Source of the DNA: Mikania micrantha
Taxonomy: Eukaryota; Streptophyta; Magnoliopsida; Asterales; Asteraceae
NCBI GenBank assembly: GCA_009363875.1
Contig: CM018690.1
Location: forward strand, 4,824,788 to 4,888,787
Direction: 5' to 3'
Length of the DNA stretch: 64,000 bases
Position 1 is the stretch's first letter. Each line of letters opens with the position of its first letter. Below are positions 33,401 through 43,034 of this stretch, one piece after another. Both the position numbers and the translations under genes were made by a program. The notes under the pieces are model-generated. The model was not told where the DNA came from and ran no database searches. It saw only the letters and a list, made by a program, of their open reading frames with translations.

Positions 33401-34697
33401 GAATCGAGATTTGTTCTCCGTTCTGCAACGTCACTCGTACGATCTTCTCGTTGCATACGATCTCGGCTTGGTTAGCGGATAACCAATCCATTCCAACGAC
33501 CACATGAAAGCTTCCGAGAATCACCGGCATCAAGTCGATTTCAAGTTTGTGATCCGCCAACACCATGATGCATCCTCGAAAGATGTGTTGTGTTTCAATC
33601 AGTTTGCCGTCGGCTAACTCTACGGTATACTTGTAGTCTAGTGGTGTTGGTGTAATATCTAGTAATTTACTAAACTCACTAGATATAAAGCTCCTATCGG
33701 CACCGGTATCAAATAATATACTAGCATAGACATTATTTAAAAGAAACGTACCGGTTACGATGTTAGGGTCGTCTTTGGCTTCTCCCGAGCCAATCACAAA
33801 TGCTCGGCCTTTAGCCGTTCCACCTCCTGTTTTCTTTAGCTGAGGGCAGTCCCTCCTCATATGCCCCGGTTTTCCACATTCGTAACACCCTCTGAGAGTG
33901 TTCTGATTGTTATTGTTCTGGTTGTGGTTGGGGTTGTTGTTGTTGGTTGGAAATCTTGATCTGCAATCTTTGGCCATGTGGCCATGTCTTCCGCACTTCA
34001 GGCAACGGTATCGTTCGCATTGCCCGAGGTGATGGTATGAACACCGGTTACACAAGGGGTATTTCCCTTGGTACACACCCTTCCCCTTGTCTTCGGGTTG
34101 AGTGGCAGTAAAGGCTCTGGCTGGTGCAGATCTTTGTTGTTGCTGAGGTTGATGAGATTGGTGGTGGCTGGGTTCCCACTTCCTCTTCTGGCTTTCTTGA
34201 GGCTTCAGATGTTCGCCTCGTTTGGGTAGCTTGCCTTGTGCTACCGCTTGGTCGGTTAGTTTGTGGGCCAGTCTGATCAATGGTTGGATGGTGGTGAGGT
34301 CAGACGCAGTCACCATGCTTTGAATCTGTTCGGGCAGCCCACTGATGAACTGCTCGATCTTCTTGTATTCCGGCGTCACCATAGCCGGACATAGCTTACA
34401 CAACTCATGGAATCGGGTGCAGTATTGCTCGATCTCAGAGCCCACCATCTTGAGAACCCAAAATTCGGCCTCTAGCTTCCTAACCTCATCACGAGGACAG
34501 TATTCCTCCTGCAGCAGTCGGGTGAAGTCAGCCCATGGCATGGAGTTGGCACCGTCCAACCCCCGAGTTTGAACATGGGTGTTCCACCATGTGAGGGCCG
34601 GTCCCTCCAGTGTACCGGTTGCATACTTGACCCGGTTCTCATCAGCACATTCACACATGGCGAATACAGATTCCACCTTCTCCACCCAGCGGAGCAT
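30426..34697 (-). CDS. Element A gag-pol polyprotein
   Basis: One open frame of 1423 residues supplies all retrotransposition proteins. Residues 1-150 are the C-terminal capsid (retrotransposon gag). Zinc knuckles are CLKCGRHGHMAKDC (232-245) and CYECGKPGHMRRDC (271-284). The protease has DTGAD at 330-334. The reverse transcriptase spans about 500-700, with catalytic FIDD at 664-667. RNase H is about 808-920, with YCDAS, HDLE, FTDHK and VADAL. The integrase has the H-H-C-C zinc site at H1000, H1007, C1037 and C1040, and catalytic D1070, D1131 and E1167. A chromodomain (about 1360-1413) should direct integration to marked chromatin. The Met at 34697 is not the real gag start: similarity to element B continues 30 codons upstream, to a stop just before 34787. 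See the separate intron entry. Confidence 0.95.
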   Translation of the reverse strand: MLRWVEKVESVFAMCECADENRVKYATGTLEGPALTWWNTHVQTRGLDGANSMPWADFTRLLQEEYCPRDEVRKLEAEFWVLKMVGSEIEQYCTRFHELCKLCPAMVTPEYKKIEQFISGLPEQIQSMVTASDLTTIQPLIRLAHKLTDQAVAQGKLPKRGEHLKPQESQKRKWEPSHHQSHQPQQQQRSAPARAFTATQPEDKGKGVYQGKYPLCNRCSYHHLGQCERYRCLKCGRHGHMAKDCRSRFPTNNNNPNHNQNNNNQNTLRGCYECGKPGHMRRDCPQLKKTGGGTAKGRAFVIGSGEAKDDPNIVTGTFLLNNVYASILFDTGADRSFISSEFSKLLDITPTPLDYKYTVELADGKLIETQHIFRGCIMVLADHKLEIDLMPVILGSFHVVVGMDWLSANQAEIVCNEKIVRVTLQNGEQISIQGERRGVPLNIMSCMKANKYLQKGYTAILALIAERPKKERKIEDIAVVRDFSEVFPEDLPGLPPKRQVEFQIDLTPGAAPIAKAPYRLAPTEMQELSNQLQELLDKGFIRPSFSPWGAPVLFVKKKDGSFRMCIDYRELNKVTIKNRYPLPRIDDLFDQLQGSSYYSKVDLRSGYHQLRIQENDIPKTAFRTRYGHYEFLVMPFGLTNAPAVFMDLMNRVCKPYLDKFVIVFIDDILIYSRNQEEHAEHLRLVLELLKKEQLYAKFSKCDFWIREVQFLGHVVNERGIHVDPAKIEAIKNWEAPKTPTEVRQFLGLAEYYRRFIEGFSKIAQSLTSLTHKDKKFDWGDEQETAFNLLKQKLCTAPILSLPEGCDDFVVYCDASKQGLGCVLMQREKVIAYASRQLKVHEKNYTTHDLELGAVVFALKIWRHYLYGTKCTIFTDHKSLQHIFDQKELNMRQRRWVELIGDYDCAIKYHPGKANVVADALSRKETTKRVRALQLTIHSELPNQIRIAQQEALKADNLTLEAMRGMDKQLKVKDDGAYYLVDRIWIPHYGGLREVVMDEAHKSRYSIHPGSDKMYHDLKTTYWWPNMKAEIATYVSKCLTCSKVKVEYQKPSGLLQQPELPMWKWEQISMDFITKLPKTASGCDTIWVIVDRLTKSAHFLPIKETDKLDKLTRIYMKEVVTRHGVPISIISDRDSRFTSHFWKSLHKALGTRLDMSTAYHPQTDGQSERTIQKLEDMLRACVIDFGSNWETHLPLVEFSYNNSYHTSIQAAPFEALYGRKCRSPICWAEVGDSQLTGPELVHETTEKIVQIRKRMAAARDRQKSYADKRRKPLEFQVGDRVLLKVSPWKGVIRFGKRGNLNPRYIGPFEITKRIGPVAYELNLPDELSSVHNVFHITNLKKCLSDETLVIPLEEIQIDEQLNFVEEPVEIMDRETKKLKLSKIPIVKVRWNSRRGPEFTWEREDQMKRKYPHLFAEQTNIGNAS

Positions 34698-35016
34698 TCC
34701 GACAGCCCCTTCAGTTCCCTTGAATTTGTGTGGGTGGCAGTTCAGGAAGGATTTAAAATAACATCCTTTGTTGTTGTTGCCTTGTGATCCTGCTTGTCAG
34801 AAACCAATTTTGTGGGTTAGTATCGTGTTAGTTACGCTATGTTAGTCATGTTAGGCGAGTGTTAGTACCATTGTTAGAGCCACTGGTCTCACTAGCAAGG
34901 CGGTTTGCCTCGTACTCCGCCAGTACCTTGTTAACCCTTCTGTCAACCATCATCTTAATGACGGCTGCGTCCAGTGTTCGTCTAGGAGGGCGTGCATGTG
35001 GTCCTCTTCCCGCCAT
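34698..35016 (-). CDS. Element A gag 5' part with a candidate 79-nt intron
   Basis: A Met at 35016 opens a frame MAGRGPHARPPRR... that stops after about 57 codons. Downstream, codons 34787-34698 encode GCYFKSF...GTEGAVG, which matches gag of element B (GCTYKYF...GKEGAAG) and is in frame with 34697. Between them, minus-strand bases 34868 to 34790 begin GTACTAAC and end TTTCTGACAAGCAG, good splice borders with a CTGAC branch-like motif. Removing them joins the two frames exactly. Known: some plant gypsy elements (Ogre) splice gag-pol. Inferred: A does so too. Alternatively, it is a disabling insertion. Confidence 0.6.
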
Positions 35017-35275
35017 AGATATTTTCTATACGGAAGGGATAGAATGTTAGTAAGTCAGAATGTTAGTCAGATGTTGTGTCAGAAGTCAGATCAGATGTCA
35101 TGTCAGAGGTTATGTTAGCAACAACCATAATGATACAATAAATAAAACAAGCATGATTCTCATTAATACCAGATTTGTAGTACAATAATTTCAAAAGGAA
35201 ATACAATGCGAGTTCTTAGAGCACAACCCGCTCGTCTAGGCCAAAATAAGAAGAAATACAAAATAAAATAGTCCT

Positions 35276-36028
35276 CTAGTCCGAGTCCATGGAAATGTGT
35301 GAAATGTCACTGGCAGCGTCTCCGTCGTCATCATCCTCCTCCGGATCCTCATTGGGATCCTCATCAAAATCCTCTTCTCCGAGGTCATTGACCTCGAATT
35401 CGGGGCCATCCTCCTGTGGTGGTTCCTCTATAAACTGTGCAGCCCATGCGTTAAGCATGGCGTCGCTGGCCTGAACCATCGCCTGAGTCTCGGCTATGTC
35501 TGTCCGGTTCTCAGTGATGCGCCCATCATGCTCCTGCATGATGTCGACCATCTGCCCATGCTGGGTCATCAACTGGGACACCTGGAGACGTAGGGTCTCC
35601 ACTTGCTCTTCTAGGCGATCGTTTCGCTCCTCAAGTCTGTCGTTTCGCCTTTCCAGGCGATCGTTCTTCTCACGAAGAACTCGGACCTCGTCCGATAGTT
35701 CACCACTCCTCCACATCTCCCGTCGAGTGCAAGCAACGTGGGCCGCAAAGGCCTGCTCCAGTGGTACACCAAGTGATGGTAGTCGGTGTCCTGGAGTGGT
35801 ATCGCCAGGGAAACGGTATGGAGGTACCCTCTCTCCGATGATCCACTCCTGTATCATAGTGGGTAACCATCCCCAATGTCGAGCTCGTGTCGCATGTCGA
35901 GCCCGTCTATCCATCTCGGCATCTACCTGTGCCACTATGTCATGGACCCGTCGTCGACTCTCTGCCACCATGTCGCCTGTGGTTGTGAGTCTAGCTGAGT
36001 TCCCGTTAGCGTTGTTGTTGTCGGCCAT
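35276..36028 (-). CDS. Element A extra ORF upstream of gag: acidic coiled-coil protein
   Basis: This 250-residue frame starts about 140 bases after the primer-binding site, where Tekay-type elements normally have only leader. I do not recognise the family. Residues 21-50 are basic (RRARHATRAR). Residues 109-185 predict a coiled coil built on repeats of NDRLEER. Residues 201-234 are strongly acidic (EEDFDEDPNEDPEEDDDD). There are no zinc knuckles and no membrane segment. Element B has a differently built ORF in the same place. The frame is complete and has the usual Met start (MADNNN). It could be an accessory structural or chromatin-binding protein; that is speculation. Confidence 0.75.
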   Translation of the reverse strand: MADNNNANGNSARLTTTGDMVAESRRRVHDIVAQVDAEMDRRARHATRARHWGWLPTMIQEWIIGERVPPYRFPGDTTPGHRLPSLGVPLEQAFAAHVACTRREMWRSGELSDEVRVLREKNDRLERRNDRLEERNDRLEEQVETLRLQVSQLMTQHGQMVDIMQEHDGRITENRTDIAETQAMVQASDAMLNAWAAQFIEEPPQEDGPEFEVNDLGEEDFDEDPNEDPEEDDDDGDAASDISHISMDSD

Positions 36029-36169
36029 CCTGTAAGTATCAACTTAGTAAGTAGTAGTTTAACATAAGTAATAACATCATCAATGTGCAAGTTCTACGTG
36101 TAGTGTCTATAGTTGAGCAATGGCTATAGTCTAAGTTTACTACATGCAAACCTAGTTCTCTATAATCAA

Positions 36170-36182
36170 GGCTCTGATACCA
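36170..36182 (-). promoter_or_regulatory. Primer-binding site of element A
   Basis: Element sense TGGTATCAGAGCC, three bases from the 5' LTR end at 36186. It is complementary to the 3' end of initiator tRNA-Met. Confidence 0.9.
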
Positions 36183-36528
36183 GTCTGTCACACCCCCAAA
36201 TTCCCACTCGTGGCTCATGTCCACGTGGATGTGACGTGTCCAGAATCACAGCTCAAGGTCATATAGAACACCTCTATATGCGATTACAAATCCAAAGTTT
36301 GACACATACACTCATAAAATAGTTTGCAGCGGAATAATAGTTTCATATCATAGCAGCGGAAATCAATAAGTCAAATCATGCAGCGGAAAATAATACGTTT
36401 AATACAACATTGTCTTAACAACGAAAGTTAAATTGTTTTCGAAAACTAATCATAAACAGAAATGCATGAGGTTCCTAATGCTCATTCCTTAGTGTGCGCA
36501 TTCCTGTTATCCATAGCTTGCTAGTTAC

Positions 36529-37001
36529 CTGAGAATACAAGTTTAAAAAGTGTCAACACAATGGTTGGTGAGTTCACAGGTTTTGATATACATATATATA
36601 GTAAGAAAGTGTGTCATGCTGTTTATCAATGTTAGTACCAAGCCCTAGGCCCAAAGTGTCAGTGCGTCACTACCGAACTAGACTTGTTTGTGCTTGCCTC
36701 CACTATGCCTCGTATGCATAGCAAGTTAGGTCAGAATTTGCACGGGTTATGACATCCAGTCAACATAGTGCCCCGTGGGGTTAGTCATTCCCTAATGGAT
36801 CCATCCAAATCTACCACGTTGTTCGTACATTAACGGTAAGACTTTGTGAGGGCTTAATACGAGTTCAACACTTAATGTTTGTCCAATAAACCAGCATACA
36901 CAAAATGTTTGTATAATAATAAATGTTTGACTCGATGCAACTAGTATTCTCCCCCTATTGAAAAGCGTTTGAAAAAGAGTAAAGAGGGGCCGTAAACTCA
37001 C
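36529..37001 (-). promoter_or_regulatory. Candidate leader intron in the 5' LTR of element A
   Basis: In element sense the donor is CTAAG then GTGAGTTTACGG, and the acceptor is CTTGTATTCTCAG then GTAACT. It is 473 nt, AT-rich, and lies between the TATA box (37447) and the primer-binding site. Equivalent modules occur in all other LTRs of this group in the window. It is a prediction; no transcripts were examined. Confidence 0.55.
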
Positions 37002-37446
37002 CTTAGTGATGAAAGTAGTAAGTCAGCGTAAGCTCCTGCGTAGATGGCACGTCGGTCACCGGCAACCTATATCGTACACCGTACGTGAGTTCGTGTAAGT
37101 GACCGTGCTAGTGTCCGTGTTAGTGCTCGTGTTTGTGTTCAACAACTCTTGGTTGTTCATGTTTGTCCGTGTCGGTCCACAATGACCCTGTTTGCTCTTG
37201 TTGGTCCACATTGACCGTGTTTGACTGTGTTGGTCCACATTGACCGTGTTTGACTGTGTTGGTCCACATTGACCGTGTTTGACTGTGTTGGTCCACATTG
37301 ACCGTGTTTGACTAGAGTTGACCAAAGTTGACCGTGTCAAGTCAACGACCCGTTGGTGAACCGTGTGACGGTTGTGAATCGTGTAGCAAATGTGTAAGTG
37401 CTCGTCGTGCGCAAAACGCGCAAGTCGCGTCTATGGACAACTTACC

Positions 37447-37453
37447 ATTTATA
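37447..37453 (-). promoter_or_regulatory. TATA box of element A 5' LTR
   Basis: Element sense ACTATAAATGG. The same box is found at 28615 in the other LTR, at 10865 in S, 55459 in Y and 58282 in Z, always about 250-450 bases before the intron donor. Confidence 0.6.
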
Positions 37454-39226
37454 GTAAGTTTCCATTTTTGGAAAGTTCACAAAGCATATCGGTTTTAAAG
37501 TTCTAGCATGCTCTTTTGTCCTACGTGATCATGTTAACTCATAGCTCATCATCATACAAGTTCATATAAGTTGGTTTCATCATGTTAGCACACAAAAGTT
37601 TCCTAAAATGGAAAGTTTCCATTTTTAGCATACGTGACATCGGAAACCATCTAACTTAGCATCTAATCATCATATTACAACATAATAAGTCATCTAGCAT
37701 GCTCAAATCACACAACATGTTGACAAATCGGTTTTTTTGTAAAAATAAAGTTACTATAAATAGTAACTTTGTTGTTTTGCATAGAAATAACCATTTTAGT
37801 ATTTCAAAACCAATTTTCATATCACCAATCATCTTAATAACCAATCTAACATCATTTAGTCATACCAATATAGTCCAAATCATTATTTATCAATATTTCA
37901 TTGATAAAAGTTACTAAATTTAGTAACTTTGTCAAAATGGCCATATACATCATCAAAGCCACATTCTAACAAATCAAATCATCATATTATCATTCTAAGA
38001 GCAACTTTACATACATGCATGCTCATTATCTCATCCAAAATGTCATCTTGTTAACATAAAGTTTCCAATAATAGAAAGTTTATCAAAAATCAACCTTTTA
38101 ACCATTTAAATCAAATCTAGCCATGAATAACACTTCTAATATCATCATAAAACATGTTAACATACACAAGATTATTCCAACACTCATGGATCGTACATGC
38201 ATGGTGATATTTCAACACTTTATGAACAAAACATGAAATCTATACATACACAACATCTTGTATCATCATAAGATGCATTCTAATCATCCTAGATCATCAT
38301 AAAACACATCTAAATCAACAAACCCAGAAGATGAATTCGTGCATGAGCACTATAGGTGCTTGCATGTGGGTTTTAAGCCATGCATGTGTGATTGTGAGTG
38401 TGTTTAGGCTACAAGAGATATGTTACTACCTTCTAGAGCTCCAAATATCTTGAGATGGTGATGAAATCGAGTTGGAGATCTCTTGGATGCTTCTGGACAG
38501 CAGGTTCTTCAACTAATATGAAGATGGTGATGGTGGGTGGTGGTCTAGGAAGTCACCAAGCTTCAATCCTCCAAGCTTTGAGCTTCAAAATGATCAACAA
38601 TGGCTTCCTTGAGGTCTAATCAGTGATCTCCAGAGATATCAGTCGAGATAAGGCGTGTTTGGTCGAGAGAAATGATTAAGGTAGAGTAGGATGTGATTTT
38701 CTTGGTTAAATAAAGATTTTCTGCGAACTGGGTCTCGTCGCGTAGCGCGACGCGTTCAAGGGTTCCCCTCGCGTAGCGCGAGAGAGTCCCGCGTTCAAAT
38801 TTCCCCCGCCCACTTGTCGCGTATCGCGACAGTGTTCTTGTGGACCGTCGCGTAGCGCGACAGATCCCCTGTGAGCCAAATAGGCCCATTTTCATTGGGT
38901 TGATCCGTTCGTTGTCGTTTTCACATTTACGAACTCTCGTTTGGTCTTGTTTGAACTTCCAAGTTCAATGTGTGAGTGTTTCGTGGGGTGTCGAGTGTTG
39001 TGCTCCACAATGTGCTTGTCGTTCACCAACGTTCGTGTGTTTTGACACGTGTGTGCTGTTTGCCGATAATTTCACGAATTATCCAGTCATGTGTTAGTGT
39101 TCGTACTGTCGTGCCACGTGTCACACTAAATTAATCTAATTCTAGTGCCACGTGCACATAAAACATTTAAATAAACATTTAAATAAATAAGTTGTTGACC
39201 TGCAATTTACGGGGTGTCACACATAT

Positions 39227-40191
39227 CATTTATCATTGTCATTTTGTGTTATCATAGAACAAATTCAGAAACATTTAACAGAAACAAGTTCAGAACAAGG
39301 GTTCTTGAGTCAGATAATTATCTGGCAACACAGAATCATCATGTGATTAATTGTTAGGAGTTATTATATATAAACGTATGTGAGGCCTTATAGAACAAAA
39401 CACACGAACATTGTTATGTGAATGCTAAACCGACGGGTTATTCGTATAGGTGACGATCTGTACGAATGTATCTAAAAGTTTAACGTTCTGAATGATGTTC
39501 TATAATTAGAAAACAAGATTGAAAAGTATAGTTATCGCCGTGTTCGTAAGAGTGACGATTCAAACGAATACGCGCGACGACCGTACGCTTCAATTTAAAC
39601 AGTTGATTAATATTTTAAATTTAAAATATAAAAGATATTAGTTAATTTATTAGGAATCACAACCTAGAATAATTAAGTGATTTCTAATTTTACAAACCGC
39701 GTCGCTTCGTCGCGAAAACTACGCGAACCGGTACTTTACGCGAAACCGAACGAGACCGAGCAACCGGGTATCCACTAAGCCATTAATGAGGCCATGAATG
39801 TCATCACCAACCACCCTAAACCCTTTCTTCTCCCCCATTCACGTCCTACACCCTTCTCTCTCTAAAGAATTGTTCTCCACCTTCTCTCTAGAATATTTCA
39901 TTCGTTTCAAGCCGGAATTTAGTATATTTGGTGTCACAACGTTCATCTCGCTACGTGGATCACTGAAGTACAATTTATTCGAGCTTTCATCCACGAAATT
40001 TGAGGTAATGTTCAAGTTTAAACTCGGTTTTCAGGGTTTTTCATGAGTTCATGGGGTTTTGTTATGATGATTGATGATAAACACTTACAACACTTAGATG
40101 AATCACGAAATCAGCTAGTAGAAGCTAGGGACTTGTATTTTAACAGGTTAAGCTCGATGGCAGCCGGTTGTGATACAGGTTCGTGAAGCTT
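39227..40191 (+). mobile_element. Middle segment of solo LTR X3
   Basis: Family X sequence between elements A and B, matching the reverse complement of X1 and X2 around 16500-17400 and 23100-23900. It includes the CT-rich stretch after the predicted start site and GCGAAAC-type motifs. The short ORF at 39798 is not a gene. Confidence 0.7.
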
Positions 40192-42251
40192 TGTCACACC
40201 CCCACCCCTCGTCACCTCGTGTCTGGTCTGACGTCACTGAACCGGTTGCGGAAGCATAGTGGTGATGTCTCCGAGGTGAGGGGTGACTTACTTGAACCGA
40301 TATCATAAGCACACAGATTAACTTAAAATAAATACAATACAGGGTTTCGTCATTACAATCAGTATCATAACTTACAACTAAGTTTATTATACAACTAACT
40401 TATTTAATTACTAGTGTTTGAAGTGCTGCCTCACCGAGTGTCACTGTCTCCCTGCAAAAAGATTTAAATTTGAAACATCAGCACAAAGCTGGTGAGTTCG
40501 ACAGTTCAATTTAAAACAATATGATATGATAAGCACGTTCTCAAAAGTTCAGTTCTGGATAACCATGGGACCTGTATCTAGTTCCTTTCGGACGTCTAGT
40601 CTGTCTCAAGATATTACCCGTCGGTACATATCTTAATGCCTCATTATCTTAATGTCTATCATACCATTAAGAAGTTCAGGAAACAGATAACAAACATTCA
40701 CACAAGGGGAGATGCAATCCTCCCAGCGAATGGGGTGTCAACCAATAGTACTATCAATGTTTTCTGCTCGGCCACACATGGGTTCACTAGATACAGTTCA
40801 AAAATGAGGACTTTCAGTTCCATGATAGAGTTCAGTCTACAGGCAAAATCCCATGAAATCCCACAAAATCACATGAAATCACACAGATATCATTGATGCA
40901 TATCATATGTTCAGACAACAGTTTGCAGAGTTTCCCCGATGTTTATAAAAGATTAAAAATAAAAGGGGTTGTACGAAACTCACCTGATAATATAAGGGTA
41001 GCAGAATATCACCAAACTGATAGTATATAGATGATTCTGCATTTAGTTATCTTTAATAAGTTATTTATGTTCTAGTTTACTGATTAGATCCTTCTGAACG
41101 TTCAATGTCAAAGACATTGCTTATTAAATCATCAACTCGATATTAATTATGTATTTAATTAATTTAAGGTTATATCATACAATGTATGATAATGTAGGAA
41201 CCTACATTGCATTAGATTCCTAATTCAAAGTTGATGACATGTTTGATTAATCAGAATAATCTCTGATTGACCAAATAGTTAATGTTGTTGATTATAATGC
41301 TAAAACAGTTTCTAGATGATTTAATGGCTTAGGAGTGATTAATCCTTATTATTGATTACCCAAATATCATGAAATATCACAATGTAGCATCAGAATAGGT
41401 GAAATAACCAGATTTAACATACTAATCTGACTGTTATCACAAACATCAGATAATCATTCCGATGAGTATGTTAATGATTGTGATTAGTTTGAAACACTTA
41501 GATTTAACCTTTGCATTTCAAAGATTAATCAAACTAATCACCTACATTGTCATAATCAAATGGTTTAAACCATTATAATCATGGGTATGATTTCATGAAA
41601 ATCAGGCATTACAACAGATCAAAACAAGAATTTAACCGTTAGAACTTCGTGTTCTTCATTTATAATCAATCCTAGCCATCATCTAGGAAATAATCAACAA
41701 TCCTAACTATCTCATTACGTTCAAAATCAAGATCTAATCAATCAAAATCAAACTAGAAGGTTAAAACGAACCGTTACCTGTTCTGACGAATTTCTGCGGT
41801 TAAAACAGCGATCAGGACTTGTATATCTGATCCGTGGGATGATCCGGATGTTTAAGAGGCTTTGATTTGAAGATTGAAGGTGTTAGGGAGCTGAAATTTC
41901 GCCTGGAGGATGAACAGGGTCGAAGAAATGCGTTTTTTTCAAGTTTCTATGCGTTCTGATGACTTTATCAACTTTTGGCCGACTTATGCTCCGGGGCGCA
42001 TCGCCCCAACTGGAGGGCTGGGGTGGGGCGTACCGCCCCACGTCACCTGCGTCACCATTTTGCTTTTAAACTTCGTTTCGCGATTCCGGGAGCATACGGA
42101 CTCCGTTTTGCGCGCGGTTTTCGCCCACGTTCATCATTTTTCACATACTATCAATCCCCAATAATAAAAGTTACTAATTCCTCGTGAATTTCAAGCACGA
42201 CCAAATGTGCTCACGTCATTAATGCCGGATTCTTCGTACGCAACTGTCACA
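40192..42251 (-). repeat. 3' LTR of element B, 2.06 kb
   Basis: Starts TGTCACACCCCCACCCC, ends CAACTGTCACA. In element sense there are GC-rich palindromes GGGGCGGTACGCCCC and GGGGCGATGCGCCCC (about 41994-42040), and an intron-like module from donor 40983 to acceptor 40452 (532 nt). Confidence 0.93.
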
Positions 42252-42260
42252 GTCTCCTCC
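42252..42260 (-). promoter_or_regulatory. Polypurine tract of element B
   Basis: Element sense GGAGGAGAC just before the 3' LTR, with the 17-bp palindrome AATTTCGTCCCGAAATT at 42270-42286 upstream. Confidence 0.6.
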
Positions 42261-42314
42261 TGTTAGAGGAATTTCGTCCCGAAATTTAGTGAAAACTTAC
42301 ATTAAGACAATTGT

Positions 42315-43034
42315 TTATGAGAATAGATGTGGGTACTTTGCTTTCATTTGATCTTCACGTTCCCACGTATATTCGGGTCCTCGCTGCGAGTTCCACCGCA
42401 CTTTAACGATTGGTATGCGACTACGTTTTAACACTTTCGTTTCTCGATCCATTACCTCTACTGGTTCTTCACTGAACTGAAGTTTTTCATCAATATGAAT
42501 CTCTTTTAGAGGTACGATCAATGATTCATCAGTTAAGCATTTCTTCAGATTAGACACATGAAAGACATCGTGAATGTTACTGAGTTCAAGAGGTAATTCA
42601 AGTCTGTAGGCTACTGGTCCAATTCGTTCAAGAATTTTAAATGGCCCTACAAATCTTGGCGAAAGTTTACCTCGCTTCCCGAATCTGAAAATGCCTTTCC
42701 AAGGTGACACTTTCAACATTACTCGATCACCTACTTGAAATTCGAGTGGTCTACGGCGATTATTAGCATAACTCTTTTGACGATCACGAGCAGCTTTGAT
42801 TCGTTCTTGAATCAGTGCTATCTTATCAGTTGTTTCCTGAATGAATTCTGGGCCAATGATTTGACTTTCACCTACCTCTGACCAACAGATAGGTGATCTA
42901 CACTTCCGTCCATAAAGTGCTTCGAATGGAGCGCATTGAATACTGGTATGGTAGCTGTCATTGTATGAGAATTCAACAAGTGGAAGATGAATATCCCAGC
43001 TACCTCCAAAATCAATCACACAGCTTCTGAGCAT
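42315..43034 (-). CDS. Element B pol C-terminus: integrase end and chromodomain
   Basis: This frame continues the integrase of 43016-45445 after a one-base loss. It carries the integrase C-terminal region (FQVGDRVMLKVSPWKGIFRF) and ends in a chromodomain (EEPVEVMDRETKVLKRSRIP...YTWEREDQMKAKYPHLF), closely matching A. The loss, near 43068, falls in the TDG-glutamine motif by the catalytic Glu. The Met at 43034 is internal and not a true start. Confidence 0.88.
   Translation of the reverse strand: MLRSCVIDFGGSWDIHLPLVEFSYNDSYHTSIQCAPFEALYGRKCRSPICWSEVGESQIIGPEFIQETTDKIALIQERIKAARDRQKSYANNRRRPLEFQVGDRVMLKVSPWKGIFRFGKRGKLSPRFVGPFKILERIGPVAYRLELPLELSNIHDVFHVSNLKKCLTDESLIVPLKEIHIDEKLQFSEEPVEVMDRETKVLKRSRIPIVKVRWNSQRGPEYTWEREDQMKAKYPHLFS

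Larger units (their letters stand above)
27384..39221 (-). mobile_element. Element A: full-length Ty3/gypsy chromovirus, Tekay-like, 11.8 kb
   Basis: The element has matching LTRs (27384-30390 and 36186-39221), an exact target duplication CATAT (27379-27383 and 39222-39226), a primer-binding site, an extra ORF, a gag-pol frame with the order protease, reverse transcriptase, RNase H, integrase, and a C-terminal chromodomain. That domain and the LTR start TGTGACACCCC in element sense point to the Tekay/Del chromoviruses. The LTRs are nearly identical apart from a 30-bp minisatellite step, one single-base indel and a small number of substitutions, so insertion was recent. Confidence 0.93.
36186..39221 (-). 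repeat. 5' LTR of element A, 3.04 kb
   Basis: Same structure as 27384-30390. GC-rich palindromes (GTCGCGTAGCGCGAC) occupy 38735-38861, the TATA box is at 37447-37453, the minisatellite at about 37190-37332, and the intron-like module runs from donor 37001 to acceptor 36529 (473 nt). This copy would drive transcription of the element. Confidence 0.93.

Noticed and set aside
35496..36035. 179-residue plus-strand ORF opposite the element A extra ORF
   Set aside because: Arg/Ser-rich shadow frame of the real coding strand; the minus strand has the coiled coil and the correct element orientation.
40636..40896. ORFs present in both LTRs of element B (also 49457-49717; 41910-42164 and 50731-50985)
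   Set aside because: They are on the antisense strand of the LTR, duplicated only because LTRs are, and have no domain.
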